Below, one piece after another: positions 34,746 through 45,251 of a stretch of 64,000 nt of DNA. The notes beneath the pieces were generated by a model. It was not told where the DNA came from. It saw only the letters and a program-made list of their open reading frames with translations, and searched no databases. Each line of letters starts with the position of its first letter. Position 1 is the first letter of the stretch. The stretch is taken from NCBI RefSeq assembly GCF_047511655.1, contig NC_133390.1:160081583-160145582 (forward strand), given 5' to 3'. The DNA comes from Castor canadensis (Eukaryota; Chordata; Mammalia; Rodentia; Castoridae). A program made the position numbers and the translations under genes.

Positions 34746-35397
34746 TATCGTTAGATTAGTATTTTAATTTGTAATGGATGCTTTTGCAAGTGGTGTCTTT
34801 TGTGTTTTTTTATTATCATCTCTAAGTGGCGTCTTTTGTTACTGCATTTCCTATCTGTTGTTGATTAAATGCTATTGATCTTTCTGTTTATCTTACATCT
34901 GGGAGCCTTTTTATCTTCTTAACTAATTTCAAAACTTATTTGTAAATGAAAAGTTGCTTTTAACATTGCACTACTAAGTAGAATAGTGTTACAGGTTTTT
35001 GTAGCTACTCTTATGCTGGTTAAGAAAATGATTGAAATAAGGGGGATTTTTTTCCTGTCTATTTAGAGGATCATGTGGTTTTTCTTTCATTAATCTAGTA
35101 ATGTGAATTTTACTAGTAGATTTTTCTCCTTTCTTTTTGGATTATTTCTTTCTACTTTTCTCATGTGGATTAAGTTGTTCTGGTGAGTGACTGGAGATAA
35201 CAGTGCACACTAGACTGTAGAGACCACTTCCTAGATGACACAGTACCTTAACACACCTGGACTGCATTTATTCCTCTTGACTTTCATGCTGTGCTGTGCT
35301 AGTTCAGGTCTAAATGTGTATATTCTAAATGCTGCAAGACATTTTATGTACTCATTGTCATAATCAGTATTTACTTATCTTTACCTACATGTTGATT
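34746..35397 (-). mobile_element. Antisense L1 sequence
   Basis: AT-rich; 34800-35200 resembles the antisense L1 ORF2 region (TCTTTTGTTACTGCATTTCC, AATCTAGTAATGTGAATTTT). Weaker match than neighbouring fragments. Confidence 0.5.
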
Positions 35398-35510
35398 CTT
35401 TTGTTTGTTTTTGAGCCAGGGTCCTACTGTGTAGACTAGGATGGACTTGAACTTGAAGACCTCTGCCCAGGAGCAGGATTACATGCATGCAGTACCACAC
35501 CCTGCTCTTT
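35398..35510 (-). mobile_element. B1-like SINE monomer
   Basis: TTTGAGCCAGGGTCCTACTG, GTGTAGACTAGGATGGACTT. Confidence 0.65.
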
Positions 35511-35724
35511 TTATTGCTTTTTGGTCCTGTCTTAATTTCTGTGCTTCTATCTAGGATCGTCCTCCCTCTGCCTACAGAACTCCCTTTAGATTATTTTGTC
35601 ATATTTATCTTTAAATGTTTGGGGAGTTTTCCTATTTTTTTAAATGGTATTTTTTGGCAAGGTGTAGACTCTTTCAACACTTTATAATGTCTTTACTGGA
35701 AAGGAAGCCCTTAGTCTTCCTGCT

Positions 35725-35920
35725 GCTTTTTTTTCAGTACTGGGGTTTGAACTCAGGGCCTTCACCTTGAGCCACTCCACCAGCCCTTTTTTTGAAGGAT
35801 TTTTTTGGGATAGGGTTTCATGAACTATTTGCTTGGGCTAGCTTCAAACAAGAATCCTCCTGCTTTCTGCCTCCTGAGTAACTAGGATTACAGGCATGAG
35901 CCACCAGTACCCAGCCCTGC
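35725..35920 (-). mobile_element. Composite B1-ID SINE, young
   Basis: GTACTGGGGTTTGAACTCAG, CTTGAGCCACTCCACCAGCC, CTAGGATTACAGGCATGAGC. Confidence 0.85.
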
Positions 35921-36364
35921 CCCTCGTTTGAAGACTGATCTGTTTCATTTTTTCCCCTCTATATGCTTTAAATTTTTCCTCCTTATATTTGGGTTTAGTC
36001 AGCTTTTCTATGGTATCTAAGTATGGTTTTCTTTGTATTTTTTCCCACCTGATGCTTACAGGGCTTCTCAAATCTTAGATTTTAGTATCTTTTATTGGTT
36101 TCAGAAAAGTTGTGGCCAGTCCACAGTTTTCTGCTCCATTTTATTTTTCTCTGCCTGTGGACTCTAATCACACATATATTAGGCTGCTGTGCCTTACTTG
36201 TTTCTTATCCCCCCCTTCAGGACTCAGTCTTGGATATTGCGTACTGAATTATTTTTTAGTTCAGTTTTGATCTATTAAACCCATCTGTTGGATTCCTAAT
36301 TTCAGTTAATTTCTTTTTTAGTTCTAAATCATTTATTTGATACTCTTTATAAACTCTGGCTCTC

Positions 36365-36590
36365 TAGCCAGGCACCAGTGGCTCACACCCGTAATGCTAG
36401 CTACTCTGGAAGCAGAGATCAGCAGGATTACCATTCGAGGCCAGCCTAGGCACATTGTTCAGGAGACCCTATCTCAAAAGTACCCAACACTAAAACAGGG
36501 CTGGCAGAGTGGCTCAAGTGGTACAGCATCTGCCTAGCAAATGTGAGGCCCTGAGTTCAAACCCCAGTACCACCAAAAAAATTTTTTAAA
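36365..36590 (+). mobile_element. Composite B1-ID SINE, young, with flanking duplication
   Basis: GCCAGGCACCAGTGGCTCAC, GTGGCTCAAGTGGTACAGCA, GAGTTCAAACCCCAGTACCA. CTCTGGCTCTCTA flanks it on both sides (36354 and 36592), a clear target-site duplication. Confidence 0.88.
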
Positions 36591-37631
36591 ACCTCTGGCT
36601 CTCTAATAATTCCTTGTCTTGTACATTCTTTTACTTACCATAGTTATTTTAAAGCCCTTGTTAGTAATTGATATCTATAACCCCTCCAGTTCTGTTTTTT
36701 TTTTTTTCTTTTGATATGTAGTCATTTGGTCCTGTCTCCTGGTGTGCTTGGTAATTTTTAATTCAGTGTCAGAATCTATCTATAAAAACTGTAGAGATAA
36801 TTTAAGACTGGGATGATTTTCTGCTCAACAAGAAAGGATTTACTTTTGCTTCTTCTAGGCAATTAGAGTGGAACCAGATCAGTTAGTCCACATGGGATTG
36901 AGCTGAGTGAGAGCTGGGTTTTTAGGACAGCTTGTCTGTTTTGTATTTTGCCCATAACCCTGAGTACATCCTTCAGGGACAGCCAGTGGTATTTGCCAAG
37001 ACGCTTCTCCAGGGCACTCTGAGCTCCCGTCTTTCTCTTTCATACACCTTGAGGCTGCTGTCAGCTTTGCTTGGCTTAATTTACCCTCCTTGCCATCTCA
37101 CGTGCTTGGTAACTGTCAGTTCCAGTTGTGTCCCCATCCTTGTGACTGCCACAAGTTCTGCTCATCCTCTCAGCCTGGTTCTGCTGATAAACTGGGTAAT
37201 GTCTTGGGTAACATAGAATCCCACACTCTCACTGGGATCTAAGTCTCCTAAATCCTTTGGTAATTTCTCATGACCTTGAAAGAGAAATTTGCTATTCTTA
37301 ATGTTTTATCTAGTGTTTTCATTTGTTCTTGGTGGGAGGGTTCAGTTTGTCTGATGAGTTCTGTCTGCAGTCAAAACTCATTAGAATTTCCTAATGCAGA
37401 ATCAGTCTTGCCATCACAGTATAATCCCAGCCTAATCATGATGTTATCATTTTATGTTTCTGGGCTTGATATTTGATATAATAATTTTGGTTTTGTTCAT
37501 GAAAATTTGGCCTATAATTTTCCTTTTTCATCCTTGTCTTGTAGTATAAAGGTTGTCTAGTTTTTCTAGTTTTATAAAATGAGTGTGGGTGGTTTCCTAA
37601 AAACAGAATTATCTTGTTTGTTTTGTTGGTT

Positions 37632-37633
<2 letters not shown>

Positions 37634-37665
<32 letters not shown>

Positions 37666-37770
37666 AGGCAGGATCTCACTGTATAGTCCAGGCTGGCCTG
37701 GAACTCACAATCTTCCTGCCTCAGCTTCCCAAGTGCTGGGATTACAGGTGTGCACCACCACACCCAATAC
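37634..37770 (-). mobile_element. B1-like SINE with a 31-base T-run
   Basis: Thirty-one T (A-tail on the minus strand), GAGGCAGGATCTCACTGTAT, AAGTGCTGGGATTACAGGTG. The long pure tail suggests a recent insertion. Confidence 0.85.
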
Positions 37771-37867
37771 AGAATTGTCTTTTATTTTACTTTTTTATAG
37801 AACTCTCATTTTTAAAAATATCTTTTCCAATATAGATATGTCATATTCTAGTTTTCATTGCTAATTT

Positions 37868-38068
37868 TTGTTGTTGTTGTTTAGTGGTACTGGGGTTTGA
37901 ACTCAGGGCTTACACCTTGAGCCACTCCACCAGCCCTTTTTTGTGATAGGTATTTTCGAGATAGTGTTTCACAAACTCTTTGCCCCAGCTGGCTTCAAAC
38001 TTCGATCCTCCTGATCTCTGCCTCTTGGGTAGCTAGGATTACAAGCGTAAGCCACCAGCAACCGGCTA
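37868..38068 (-). mobile_element. Composite B1-ID SINE, young
   Basis: GGTACTGGGGTTTGAACTCA, TGAGCCACTCCACCAGCCC, CTAGGATTACAAGCGTAAGC. Confidence 0.85.
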
Positions 38069-38454
38069 GGATGCTTATTTTTTAAAGTTTTCGGTTGGAC
38101 TCTGTTTGCTTATGTGTTATAGGAGGTTTCATGCTTATGTTAATAATAGAGCACTCTGTTCTTGGCATGTGGGTCTGCCTGCAGGGTTCCTAAAATAAGT
38201 TGTATCATTTTCCATGTCTGCTTAATCTCTGGAACAGTCTGAATGTGTAGGACAGAACTGTTTGTACTCTGAAGGATTTGTAGGAACCTCACTTGATGGG
38301 GATGGCCCCTCTCCTGAGGATCTCCCACAGAGGCTGACACTGACTAGTGGCTTCACCACTCATGTAGGTACTGCCAACACTGGAGACAAGGGAGCAAAGT
38401 TCCTTTTCAGGGAAGATTTTTAATGGCTGTTCCAATTGTTTAATTGAAAATTTT

Positions 38455-38568
38455 GTGTTTGTTTTTTGAGATGTCTCCCTGTGCAACCCAGAATGTCCTC
38501 AAACTCATGATCCTCCTGCCTCAGCCTGAGTGCTGGGATTATAGTTATGCACTACCATGCCTGGCTTC
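38455..38568 (-). mobile_element. B1-like SINE monomer
   Basis: TTTTTTGAGATGTCTCCCTG, GAGTGCTGGGATTATAGTTA. Confidence 0.7.
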
Positions 38569-38745
38569 TATTTCTTCTTGCATACATAGCAGCAACTTTT
38601 GTTTTTCCAGAAATTTTTTCCACTTAAGTTCAGTTTTCTAATTTATTGCCATAAAATGTTCTTAGGAACTAGGGGGTGGGATTCACTTTCTCTGCATTCT
38701 TTGTATTTTTCCTAGCGAGAGTGGATTAATGTATAAATAAAATGA

Positions 38746-38757
38746 CCCCCCCCCCCC
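38746..38757. repeat. 12-base C homopolymer near a splice acceptor
   Basis: Lies 72-83 bases upstream of the 92-bp DLGAP4 exon. Its length may be uncertain in the assembly. Confidence 0.95.
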
Positions 38758-38828
38758 AATCACCCACCTTCCACCCCAGCAAACCCTGCACTCTGCTAAA
38801 CCAGTCTTTTCCCACCTCTCTCCCTCAG

Positions 38829-38920
38829 TGTTAGGGAAAGTCCTCAGTGCCGTGGGCAGTGCACAGCTCCTGATGTCCCAGAAATTCCAGCAGTTCCGGG
38901 GCCTCTGTGAGCAGAACTTG
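38829..38920 (+). CDS. DLGAP4: DLGAP4 exon (92 bp), GKAP domain helix
   Basis: TG at the start completes the split codon G|TG (Val), followed by LGKVLSAVGSAQLLMSQKFQ, QFRGLCEQNL, leaving at phase 0. The acceptor is CCCTCAG|TGTTAG and the donor ACTTG|GTGAGT. The segment is an amphipathic helix of the GKAP homology domain and is nearly invariant across SAPAP1-4. The reading frame joins the preceding SEE and the following NPDANPRPT without a gap. Confidence 0.94.
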
Positions 38921-39809
38921 GTGAGTGTGACTCTCCTTCCTCCGTGCAGGGCTTCTAGCCTGGGGCAGCCCACCACAGCCCGTGACCTCCTCCATAGCAT
39001 GGAGAGGTGCTGCTTCCTTGTGGCACGGGAAAAGGTGGTGCGAGCACTAAAAAGGGCCAGGAGGCAAAGTGTTGAGCTCACTGTGAGACAGCCACATGAG
39101 AGCAGCAGCCGTTAGCCATGTCTTATTTGTGTGAAGTCTGTTCTGTATCCAAGAGGACACTTGGGTAAGAACTAAGGAAAGGTCCCCACTGGCTTGATTG
39201 CTTTCCCTCTCTCCCCACTGATGGAGGGGTCTTCCCTGCCAGGGCAGAAACAGAGTCCTGGGCCGCATTTCCTCTGGGAGGGATCTCTCCAGTGAGCCAG
39301 CAGTGAGCTCCCAGAGGTGGGGACAGTAGACAGAGAGTGCGGAACCTGTAGGCAGTGGGGGTTATGTCATCATGGAACAGCAGGATGGGAAGGAAACAAC
39401 ATGGAGTCTGTGATCATGCTCACCCAGGAATGAGTCCAGCTGTGACCTCCCGGGAACACCCTGGCCAAGAGTGAGTTTCCTCCCTATACAGTGACAACTG
39501 GGCTTGCCTGCCTGGCATACATGAGCACATGAGTACCATGGCCCTGTGTTGGTGGCCCTAGTGATGGCCTCCACACACATGTACGTGCAGGGCTTAGTCT
39601 CATGAGGACATGGTTCCCAAGGAGTCTCGCCACTGGTGCTGGTACTGACTGGGAGCGCCCTTCCCTCCGTCCTACAGATCCTGACCCAATACTGGGAATA
39701 AGGGAGCAGGATTCAGCCTCAAGAGTCCCTGCCCACGCCTAGCATGTGTGGGGCGAGGAAAGATATGCTTCTGCCTTTTTGGCCCCACTAATCTCCCTCT
39801 GCCCCACAG
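38921..39809 (+). other. DLGAP4: DLGAP4 intron (889 bp)
   Basis: From GTGAGT to GCCCCACAG. No recognisable repeat or additional exon; ordinary unique intron sequence. Confidence 0.75.
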
Positions 39810-39965
39810 AACCCTGATGCCAACCCACGTCCAACAGCCCAGGACCTGGCAGGGTTCTGGGACCTGCTACAGCTGTCCATCGAGGACATCAGCATGAAGT
39901 TTGACGAACTCTACCACCTCAAGGCCAACAGCTGGCAGCTGGTGGAGACCCCCGAGAAGAGGAAG
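39810..39965 (+). CDS. DLGAP4: DLGAP4 exon (156 bp), GKAP domain core
   Basis: Encodes 52 codons with both boundaries in phase 0: NPDANPRPTAQDLAGFWDLL, then QLSIEDISMKFDELYHLKAN and SWQLVETPEKRK. The acceptor is CCCCACAG|AACCCT and the donor GAGGAAG|GTGAGC. The FWDLLQLSIEDISMKFDELY core is the most conserved signature of the SAPAP/GKAP C-terminal domain, a helical bundle. Because the exon is symmetric (0-0), skipping it would keep the frame but remove the domain core. Confidence 0.95.
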
Positions 39966-40763
39966 GTGAGCATGGAGCAGTGCGGAGGGGAAGTCCGGGG
40001 ACAAATTCCTGGTCGGCAGTAACGCTGCCCACATCGGTCAGTGCTGCTTGGCTCCCTTCTCCATGTGTCGTCTTTGAGCTGGGGCTCACGTCCATCACCG
40101 CGCGGGGTCCATGCCTGGCACTCGCCCAGCATGCCGCTCGCTGTGTAGCGGAGGCTGCCCCCAAAGCATGCCATCCTGTCCTGCATGTCCAGACATGGGT
40201 CCTTGGGGAGACATGCCCACAGTTACAGGCACTAACGGAGGCAGGAAAATGGCCCTTCTCCTGGGGCTCTGTTGCTAGGGTCCTGGGGTCTGGACCCCAG
40301 TTCCACCTCCTTGTGGCAGCGCCGCTTTCCTAAGGCTCAGGCTGCCTTCTCCAAGCCTATAGAACCCAGTGACTTACGTTGGATTGTTGGCACTTGTCAC
40401 TTCTATTCCTAGGGCAGCATGTGAAATGTGACCAGGGAGTTGGAAGCCCTAAATTTAAGTCACCTTTATGGCTGGGTGACTCAGCCTAGTTCCTGCCTGA
40501 GTCTCAGGCTCCTAGTGGCTCAAAGCAGGGGTGGGAACAGGTGACCTGTCATCCTCCATGTTAGAATTCTAAGCTCGCTTTTGCTCCTATGCCTTGTGCT
40601 ACTCCCACCATCATTGCTTCTGTGACTTCCTGGTGTGTAGCTTGTGCCTGTGCGGGAAGGTGGGACGGGGAAACTCCAGCTGCCAGCATACAGTAGGGGG
40701 TAGTGCCACACAAAATGTGGCACCTTTATTTTATTTTTGTTCCTCCTCACTGTCTCAATAAAG
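39966..40763 (+). other. DLGAP4: DLGAP4 last intron (798 bp)
   Basis: From GTGAGC to TCTCAATAAAG. It contains a probable MIR remnant around 40410-40510. The acceptor has an AATAAA hexamer (40757-40762) overlapping the splice-site AG, discussed under findings. Confidence 0.75.
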
Positions 40764-40982
40764 GAAGAGAAGAAACCACCCCCTCCAGTCCCAAAGAAGC
40801 CAGCCAAATCCAAGCCGGCAGTGAGCCGCGACAAGGCCTCAGAGGCGGGGGACAAGCAGCGTCAGGAGGCCCGCAAGAGACTCCTGGCAGCCAAGCGGGC
40901 AGCGTCTGTGCGACAGAACTCCGCCACAGAGAGCGCGGATAGCATCGAGATTTATGTCCCCGAGGCCCAGACCAGGCTCTGA
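40764..40982 (+). CDS. DLGAP4: DLGAP4 terminal coding exon with PDZ-binding C-terminus
   Basis: Begins EEKKPPPPVPKKPAKSKPAV after CAATAAAG and runs 72 residues to the TGA at 40980-40982. It has a proline-rich SH3-ligand-like segment (PPPPVPKKP), a basic helical stretch (QRQEARKRLLAAKRAASVRQ), and ends IYVPEAQTRL. The final QTRL is the class I PDZ ligand (x-T-x-L) that SAPAP proteins use to bind the PDZ domain of SHANK. The last four residues match the family signature exactly, so the stop is secure. Confidence 0.96.
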   Translation, partial: EEKKPPPPVPKKPAKSKPAVSRDKASEAGDKQRQEARKRLLAAKRAASVRQNSATESADSIEIYVPEAQTRL

Positions 40983-42575
40983 GACCATGAAGGAGGAAGC
41001 GAGCAATTTTAAATCATTAAAAAAAAAAACACAGAAAAAAAAAAAAACTGAATGCAAATGGAACAAAATTTTCTCAACCTTTAGTATGGTTATTCTCTCT
41101 AGAGACCCTGAGCCAACTTTCAAATTGACGCATACAAGGGCTCACAATTTGGCTTTTTTGGGTCCCTCCAGCTTTAGGTTATGAAGACTTCACACACAAA
41201 GTCAACAAAACCCACAAAACTCCAAAAAACTTTTTTTCCCTCTTGCTGGCTGTGGCGGACCAGACAACTGGACTTCGGCAGCTCCCCGACCCAGCCTCCA
41301 GACACAGTCTTTTTACTTGTTCTGTCTGATGAGAACTTCAACTAGCTTGTTTACAAGACGACGACAGTCCAAGGACAGCCTTGGGCCCCTGCCATGTTCC
41401 TCCTCCTTCCCAGCTACCCTGCTCTGACCTTGGCGTTTTCATTCTCACTTTTTTCTTTTTCCCTTCAGAGCTCACACAGGGGTCACATCATGGCCAGTGG
41501 ATTTCTGGTTCTCAGCCTTTGAGGCTGAGGGCCCAGAGGACAGAGAGATGGACACACACATCCCTCCCTCCCCGCCAAGTGCTCACACAGCCTCACCCAC
41601 GTGCGCATCCGAGGTGCCTCCCTCCGCTGCCATCCATCGCCTGTGCAGCGGCAGGCTGACTCACCTCTGAGCAGATGAGGAAGGTGCTGGTCTTTGGGGA
41701 AATGAGGGAAAGCCATGGTTACCACGCTCCAGACTCCAATCTTTTTATTCTCTCCAGCCCCTTCTTCCTTCAGCAAAAGAAAATTTAGGACTCAGAGTGG
41801 CTCCTGGGGGGTTGTCTGTCCTTGGCCTCGCCTGTGTCCAGTCCCTGGGGGCAGGTGGCGGTGTCTGTACGTATGTGTACATATGCACATAGATCTTAGA
41901 GTGTATATTTAACAAACGCCCAGCTGCTCACCCATGCCCACCAGCGCCGCCGCCACGGCTCTCAGGCACCTGGCAGGAGGCGGAGTTGTGAATAGCATAT
42001 ATTTTTACATGTACTATATCTAGGTGTGTGTACAAGTGTGTGTAAAAATATATACCTTGTGTGTAAGCAGCCTCCCCCCTTTTTTTTTCTTTTTGGTTCC
42101 CACCCCCTCCCTGGGCCCATCAGCCCAGCCTCTGAGTTTTCTGTTCTGTTGTATTTTTTATCCCAGTCATCCTCCTCTCTCCACCGCCCCCCTCATCCCC
42201 GTTCCCAGGGTGTCCCGAGCCCTGAGCTGCAAAGGCAGGGCCTATAAGGCCAGGTGGGGAAGGTGAGGCTGGGGCAGGCCACCGGGCAGGGGCCATGCCC
42301 AGCAGAGTTCAGCACACCAGGGGCTGCTCTGTACTGTGTGGATGACTCCAGGGCACTGGGGACAGCTCATCTGGCGCATGCTGCAGGGGTTCCCCCAGGT
42401 GAACCGAGGGCCTGCTCTGGGGCCCCATTCCAGCTTGGCTGTCTGTGACCTTGGGCAAGTCACTTGACCTCTGTGTGCCTCAACTTCCTCCTCTGTAAAA
42501 CGGGGTCAGTCCCTGCCCCTCCCTACCTCACAGGCATGTTGTGAGAATAAATGAGGTAACGTGTACTGAGGGCTC
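40983..42575 (+). other. DLGAP4: DLGAP4 3' UTR
   Basis: About 1.6 kb from the stop codon to just past AATAAA at 42546. It starts with two A-runs (41020-41047), has pyrimidine-rich and purine-rich stretches, a TG/TA-rich segment (41860-42065) with several TGTA cores that could bind Pumilio or CUG/GU-binding proteins, and a C/T-rich tract near 42070-42200. The last 140 bases are a MIR. The open frames inside are not coding. The end is inferred from the signal, not from transcript data. Confidence 0.7.
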
Positions 42576-42590
42576 CTAGTGTTATTGTAG
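42432..42590 (+). mobile_element. MIR SINE contributing the end of DLGAP4
   Basis: Matches the MIR core and tail in the sense direction: TGTGACCTTGGGCAAGTCAC, CCTCAACTTCCTCCTCTGTAAAA, CCTACCTCACAGGCATGTTGTGAG. It overlaps the predicted 3' end of DLGAP4. Confidence 0.8.
42546..42551 (+). terminator. DLGAP4: Probable DLGAP4 polyadenylation signal (AATAAA)
   Basis: AATAAA within GTGAGAATAAATGAGG, 1.56 kb after the stop. It is the first canonical hexamer after the stop codon. The downstream sequence carries TGT/GTGTAC elements about 15 bases on. The hexamer lies within the tail of a MIR, where the ancestral repeat usually reads GATTAAATGAG. Confidence 0.65.
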
Positions 42591-43211
42591 AGTGACGGGC
42601 CAGGCTGGGGTAAGGAGGGTAGCATGAACGCCCCCAGGAAACCGAGTGAGACCACCCTCTCCCAAAGGGCAGCTCCTGGGAGAACCAGCTGAGTGCATCA
42701 GTTAATTCTAGCTGTGAGATGCCAATCCAATGATCCTGGACACAAAACAGAGCTCACCCTCCACCAGGGAAGGGAGTGTACAATGTTTAACCCACCCATT
42801 TCCTAGGAGCAATAAGCACTTCTTATTTCCATAAGTATATCCATAGTTGCCGCCACAGAAGCTGGGAGGGGTAGACAACTCATAGACCCAGCCTATCTGC
42901 ACATCCTCTGGGACCGGGTGCCCAGTATCCACCAGCAACTGCCAACATGCAGTGCCCAGAGTGCATTTAGGAACTCCTGCCCTGCCCACAGAGCTCGCTG
43001 TGCATGGAAGACAGTATGGCATGAATGAGTTCAAGTCTACAACAGGTGGCAGAGGACATTGAGGCTGCAGGAACCAGGGCAGCACCACTCAGCCTAGTCT
43101 GGGCAAGAGTGTTCTGGTGCATATGAAAAGGGCAAGTGGGTACTGACCAGCTCTGGAGGGTGGGGAGAGGCATTCCAGGCAGGAGCCATCCCTGGGTGCG
43201 AGGAACATGTC

Positions 43212-43455
43212 ATTTAGAAGGTTTTTGGGGCCAGATGTTGGTGACACATGCCAGTAATCCCAGTCAATTGGGAGGCGGAGGCAAGAGGATCGTGAGCTCG
43301 AGGATCGTGAGCTTGAGGCCAGCCCGGCAAAGTTAGCTAGAATCTATCTCAAAAAACAAAAGGACAAAAGGGCTGGGTGTGCAGTTCAAGTGGTAGAGCA
43401 CTTGCCTAGCAAGCATAAGGCCCTGGGTTCAATCCCCAGTACTTGACCAAAAAAA
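43212..43455 (+). mobile_element. Composite B1-ID SINE with a 15-bp internal duplication
   Basis: GGCCAGATGTTGGTGACACA, CAAGTGGTAGAGCACTTGCC, GGTTCAATCCCCAGTACTTG. GAGGATCGTGAGCT occurs twice in tandem at 43285-43314. Confidence 0.85.
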
Positions 43456-44122
43456 AAGAGTTACAGGGTAAGACCAAGAATCTTGGTCTCTGGAGCCACA
43501 GAGACCCTGTCTCCTCCCTTGGTCCCAACCTAGCCAGGATGTCAGTGACCTCAGGCCCAGGGACATACAGATCCCCTTTCTCAGGATATTTGCCCCCAGC
43601 TGGACCCCTTGTGAGCCCTCCCAACTGTGGCTGGACCCCTGTACTTGGAGTAGTTGCCCTTGTCTCTGGGGCCCAGTTGGTGGCAGCTAAGCATTAGTGA
43701 CCATGGGTGGCTCTGATTAGCCCCTACTTTCCAGGGTGACTTGAAGAGTAAGTGGTTTCCCTTTGCATTGGGCCAAGTCTGCACTTCTGCATCCAGCACT
43801 GAGCAACCAAGGGTGTGAGTGAGTGAACAAGGGAGGAGGCCGAGCTCTACTTAGTGGGCTTCTAGAGCTGGGGGTGGAGCCTCTGCTCTTCAGAACCTGT
43901 GAGTTTCTGCTGTGGCATAAGAGTAACCTTGAATGTTAGACCAGGTCCTGCTCTCTTAGTTCAGGGTTACAGGGTGAGACTCCTGCAGAGTCTGGGTCGC
44001 TACTTCTAATGCTCCTGTTGCAGTAATGGAGGGCCTCCCCGCCACAAATACACCATGCGTCTCCTAAGGTTATTGCCTGCCTGACCATGATACCATCATC
44101 ACCCTCAAAATTTAACAAAGGA

Positions 44123-44330
44123 AGCCGAGCACCAGTGGCTCACACCTGTAATCCTAGCTACTCGGGAGGCAGAGATCAGGAGGATTGCGGTTTGAAGTCA
44201 GCCTGGGCAAATAGTTCATGAGACCCTATCTCAGAAAGTCCTAGCACAAAAAAATGGGCTAGTGGAGTGGCTCAAAGTGAAGGCCCTGAGTTCAAGTCTC
44301 ATTACCGCAAAAAAAGAACAAAAAATTAAC
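44123..44330 (+). mobile_element. Composite B1-ID SINE, young
   Basis: CGAGCACCAGTGGCTCACAC, GCAAATAGTTCATGAGACCC, GAGTTCAAGTCTCATTACCG. Confidence 0.85.
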
Positions 44331-44699
44331 AAAGGAATGTTCCAGATAGTACCTCCCTTACCCAGGAGGGCACTCCAGGCACTAATATAACCTAAAGTGC
44401 CAAACACACTGCAGGTAGCCCAAGTAATGTACTTTCTGGCTCCTAGTCCACCAACTGCTGCCAGGGGTGGCACAGAGCCCAGGGTCCTTGAGGACAGGAT
44501 GGCAGGACAAAGCCACTGTTACCTACAAACTTAGGGCCAGATGCCTTGCAGAGCCCATGTGGGTAAATGCAGTAGAGTGACCAAGATGGTATCTACCAGC
44601 AACAGTGGAGTTGAATTCTAAAGAGATCGCTAAAGGTGTCTCCTGCCCACCTGAATCTGGACTGATCTCCTGCCCCATCGCAAGGCAGCAAAGGGAACG

Positions 44700-45105
44700 T
44701 TTCAAAACTCCCATGGGGTCACATCATTGCTCAGAGCCCTTCGCAGCCTGCCCACTGCCTACAGGAGAAAATCCAGCCACCTCCCCTTGGCCTCAGAGGC
44801 TAGCTGCAGCTCCAATGACAGCCTCCCTCCTCTGCGCGCTGCCCTCTGCCCCCCCAACAGTTAGTAGTGTCCAGTCTTCCCTCAGCTCCTGGTCAGTGGG
44901 AGGTCCTCAGAAAAACCTCCCTAGCACCCAGGCCGGGGCCAGGCCAGCCCCCACTCTCCACTTGCCCAACAGCCACTCTATTGCTGTCACTGCTGTGATG
45001 ACTCTATATGCGAGTAGTATTTTCTCCACCCAGGAGATGGTAGACTTTCTGAGCACCATGACTCAGTGCCTAGCAGAGAGTAGGGCCTCAAAAACTGTTT
45101 CCTAG
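44700..45105 (+). mobile_element. L2 LINE 3' fragment
   Basis: TCACATCATTGCTCAGAGCC, CTGCCTACAGGAGAAAATCC, then CAGTGCCTAGCAGAGAGTAG and GGGCCTCAAAAACTG near the end, in the order of the L2 3' end. Confidence 0.65.
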
Positions 45106-45107
45106 GG

Positions 45108-45190
45108 CTGGGATGCAGCCCAAGGGTAGAGTGCGTGCCTAGCATGCAAATGGCCCTGGGTCGGAGCCCAGCACTGCAGAAGGGAAACCA
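45108..45190 (+). mobile_element. ID-type SINE monomer
   Basis: GGCTGGGATGCAGCCCAAGG, CTAGCATGCAAATGGCCCTG, GCCCAGCACTGCAGAAGGG. Confidence 0.7.
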
Positions 45191-45251
45191 AGCAGTTGTG
45201 ATAACTGTGACTTACACTAAGCATGCATATGTTAGATACCACAGTGTTTGG

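Larger units (their letters stand above)
21841..38828 (+). other. DLGAP4: DLGAP4 large intron (17 kb) dominated by mobile elements
   Basis: The donor is GTAAGTGTGG and the acceptor CTCCCTCAG. From about 24.9 kb onward, most of the sequence is antisense L1 3'-half fragments interleaved with SINEs of both orientations, plus one decayed Tigger transposon (32857-33430). A 12-base C run (38746-38757) and a pyrimidine-rich stretch precede the acceptor. No coding exon is visible. The interval 28520-30315 outside the SINE near 28810 contains no repeat I can name; its open frame at 29050-29475 on the minus strand is unsupported. Confidence 0.8.
1..42575 (+). other. DLGAP4: DLGAP4 gene, 3' portion (gene span, truncated at window start)
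   Basis: Six constitutive or alternative coding segments plus a terminal coding exon with 3' UTR can be joined by GT-AG introns into one frame. With the 89-bp alternative exon they encode 443 residues; with the 80-bp alternative exon, 440. The protein matches the C-terminal part of DLGAP4/SAPAP4, a guanylate-kinase-associated protein (GKAP family) scaffold of the postsynaptic density. 443 residues is what a known short human isoform (about 453 aa) would need after a roughly ten-residue alternative N-terminus (from memory). The earlier exons of the long isoform (about 992 aa) lie upstream of this window. I could not find the short-isoform first exon here. Confidence 0.93.
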
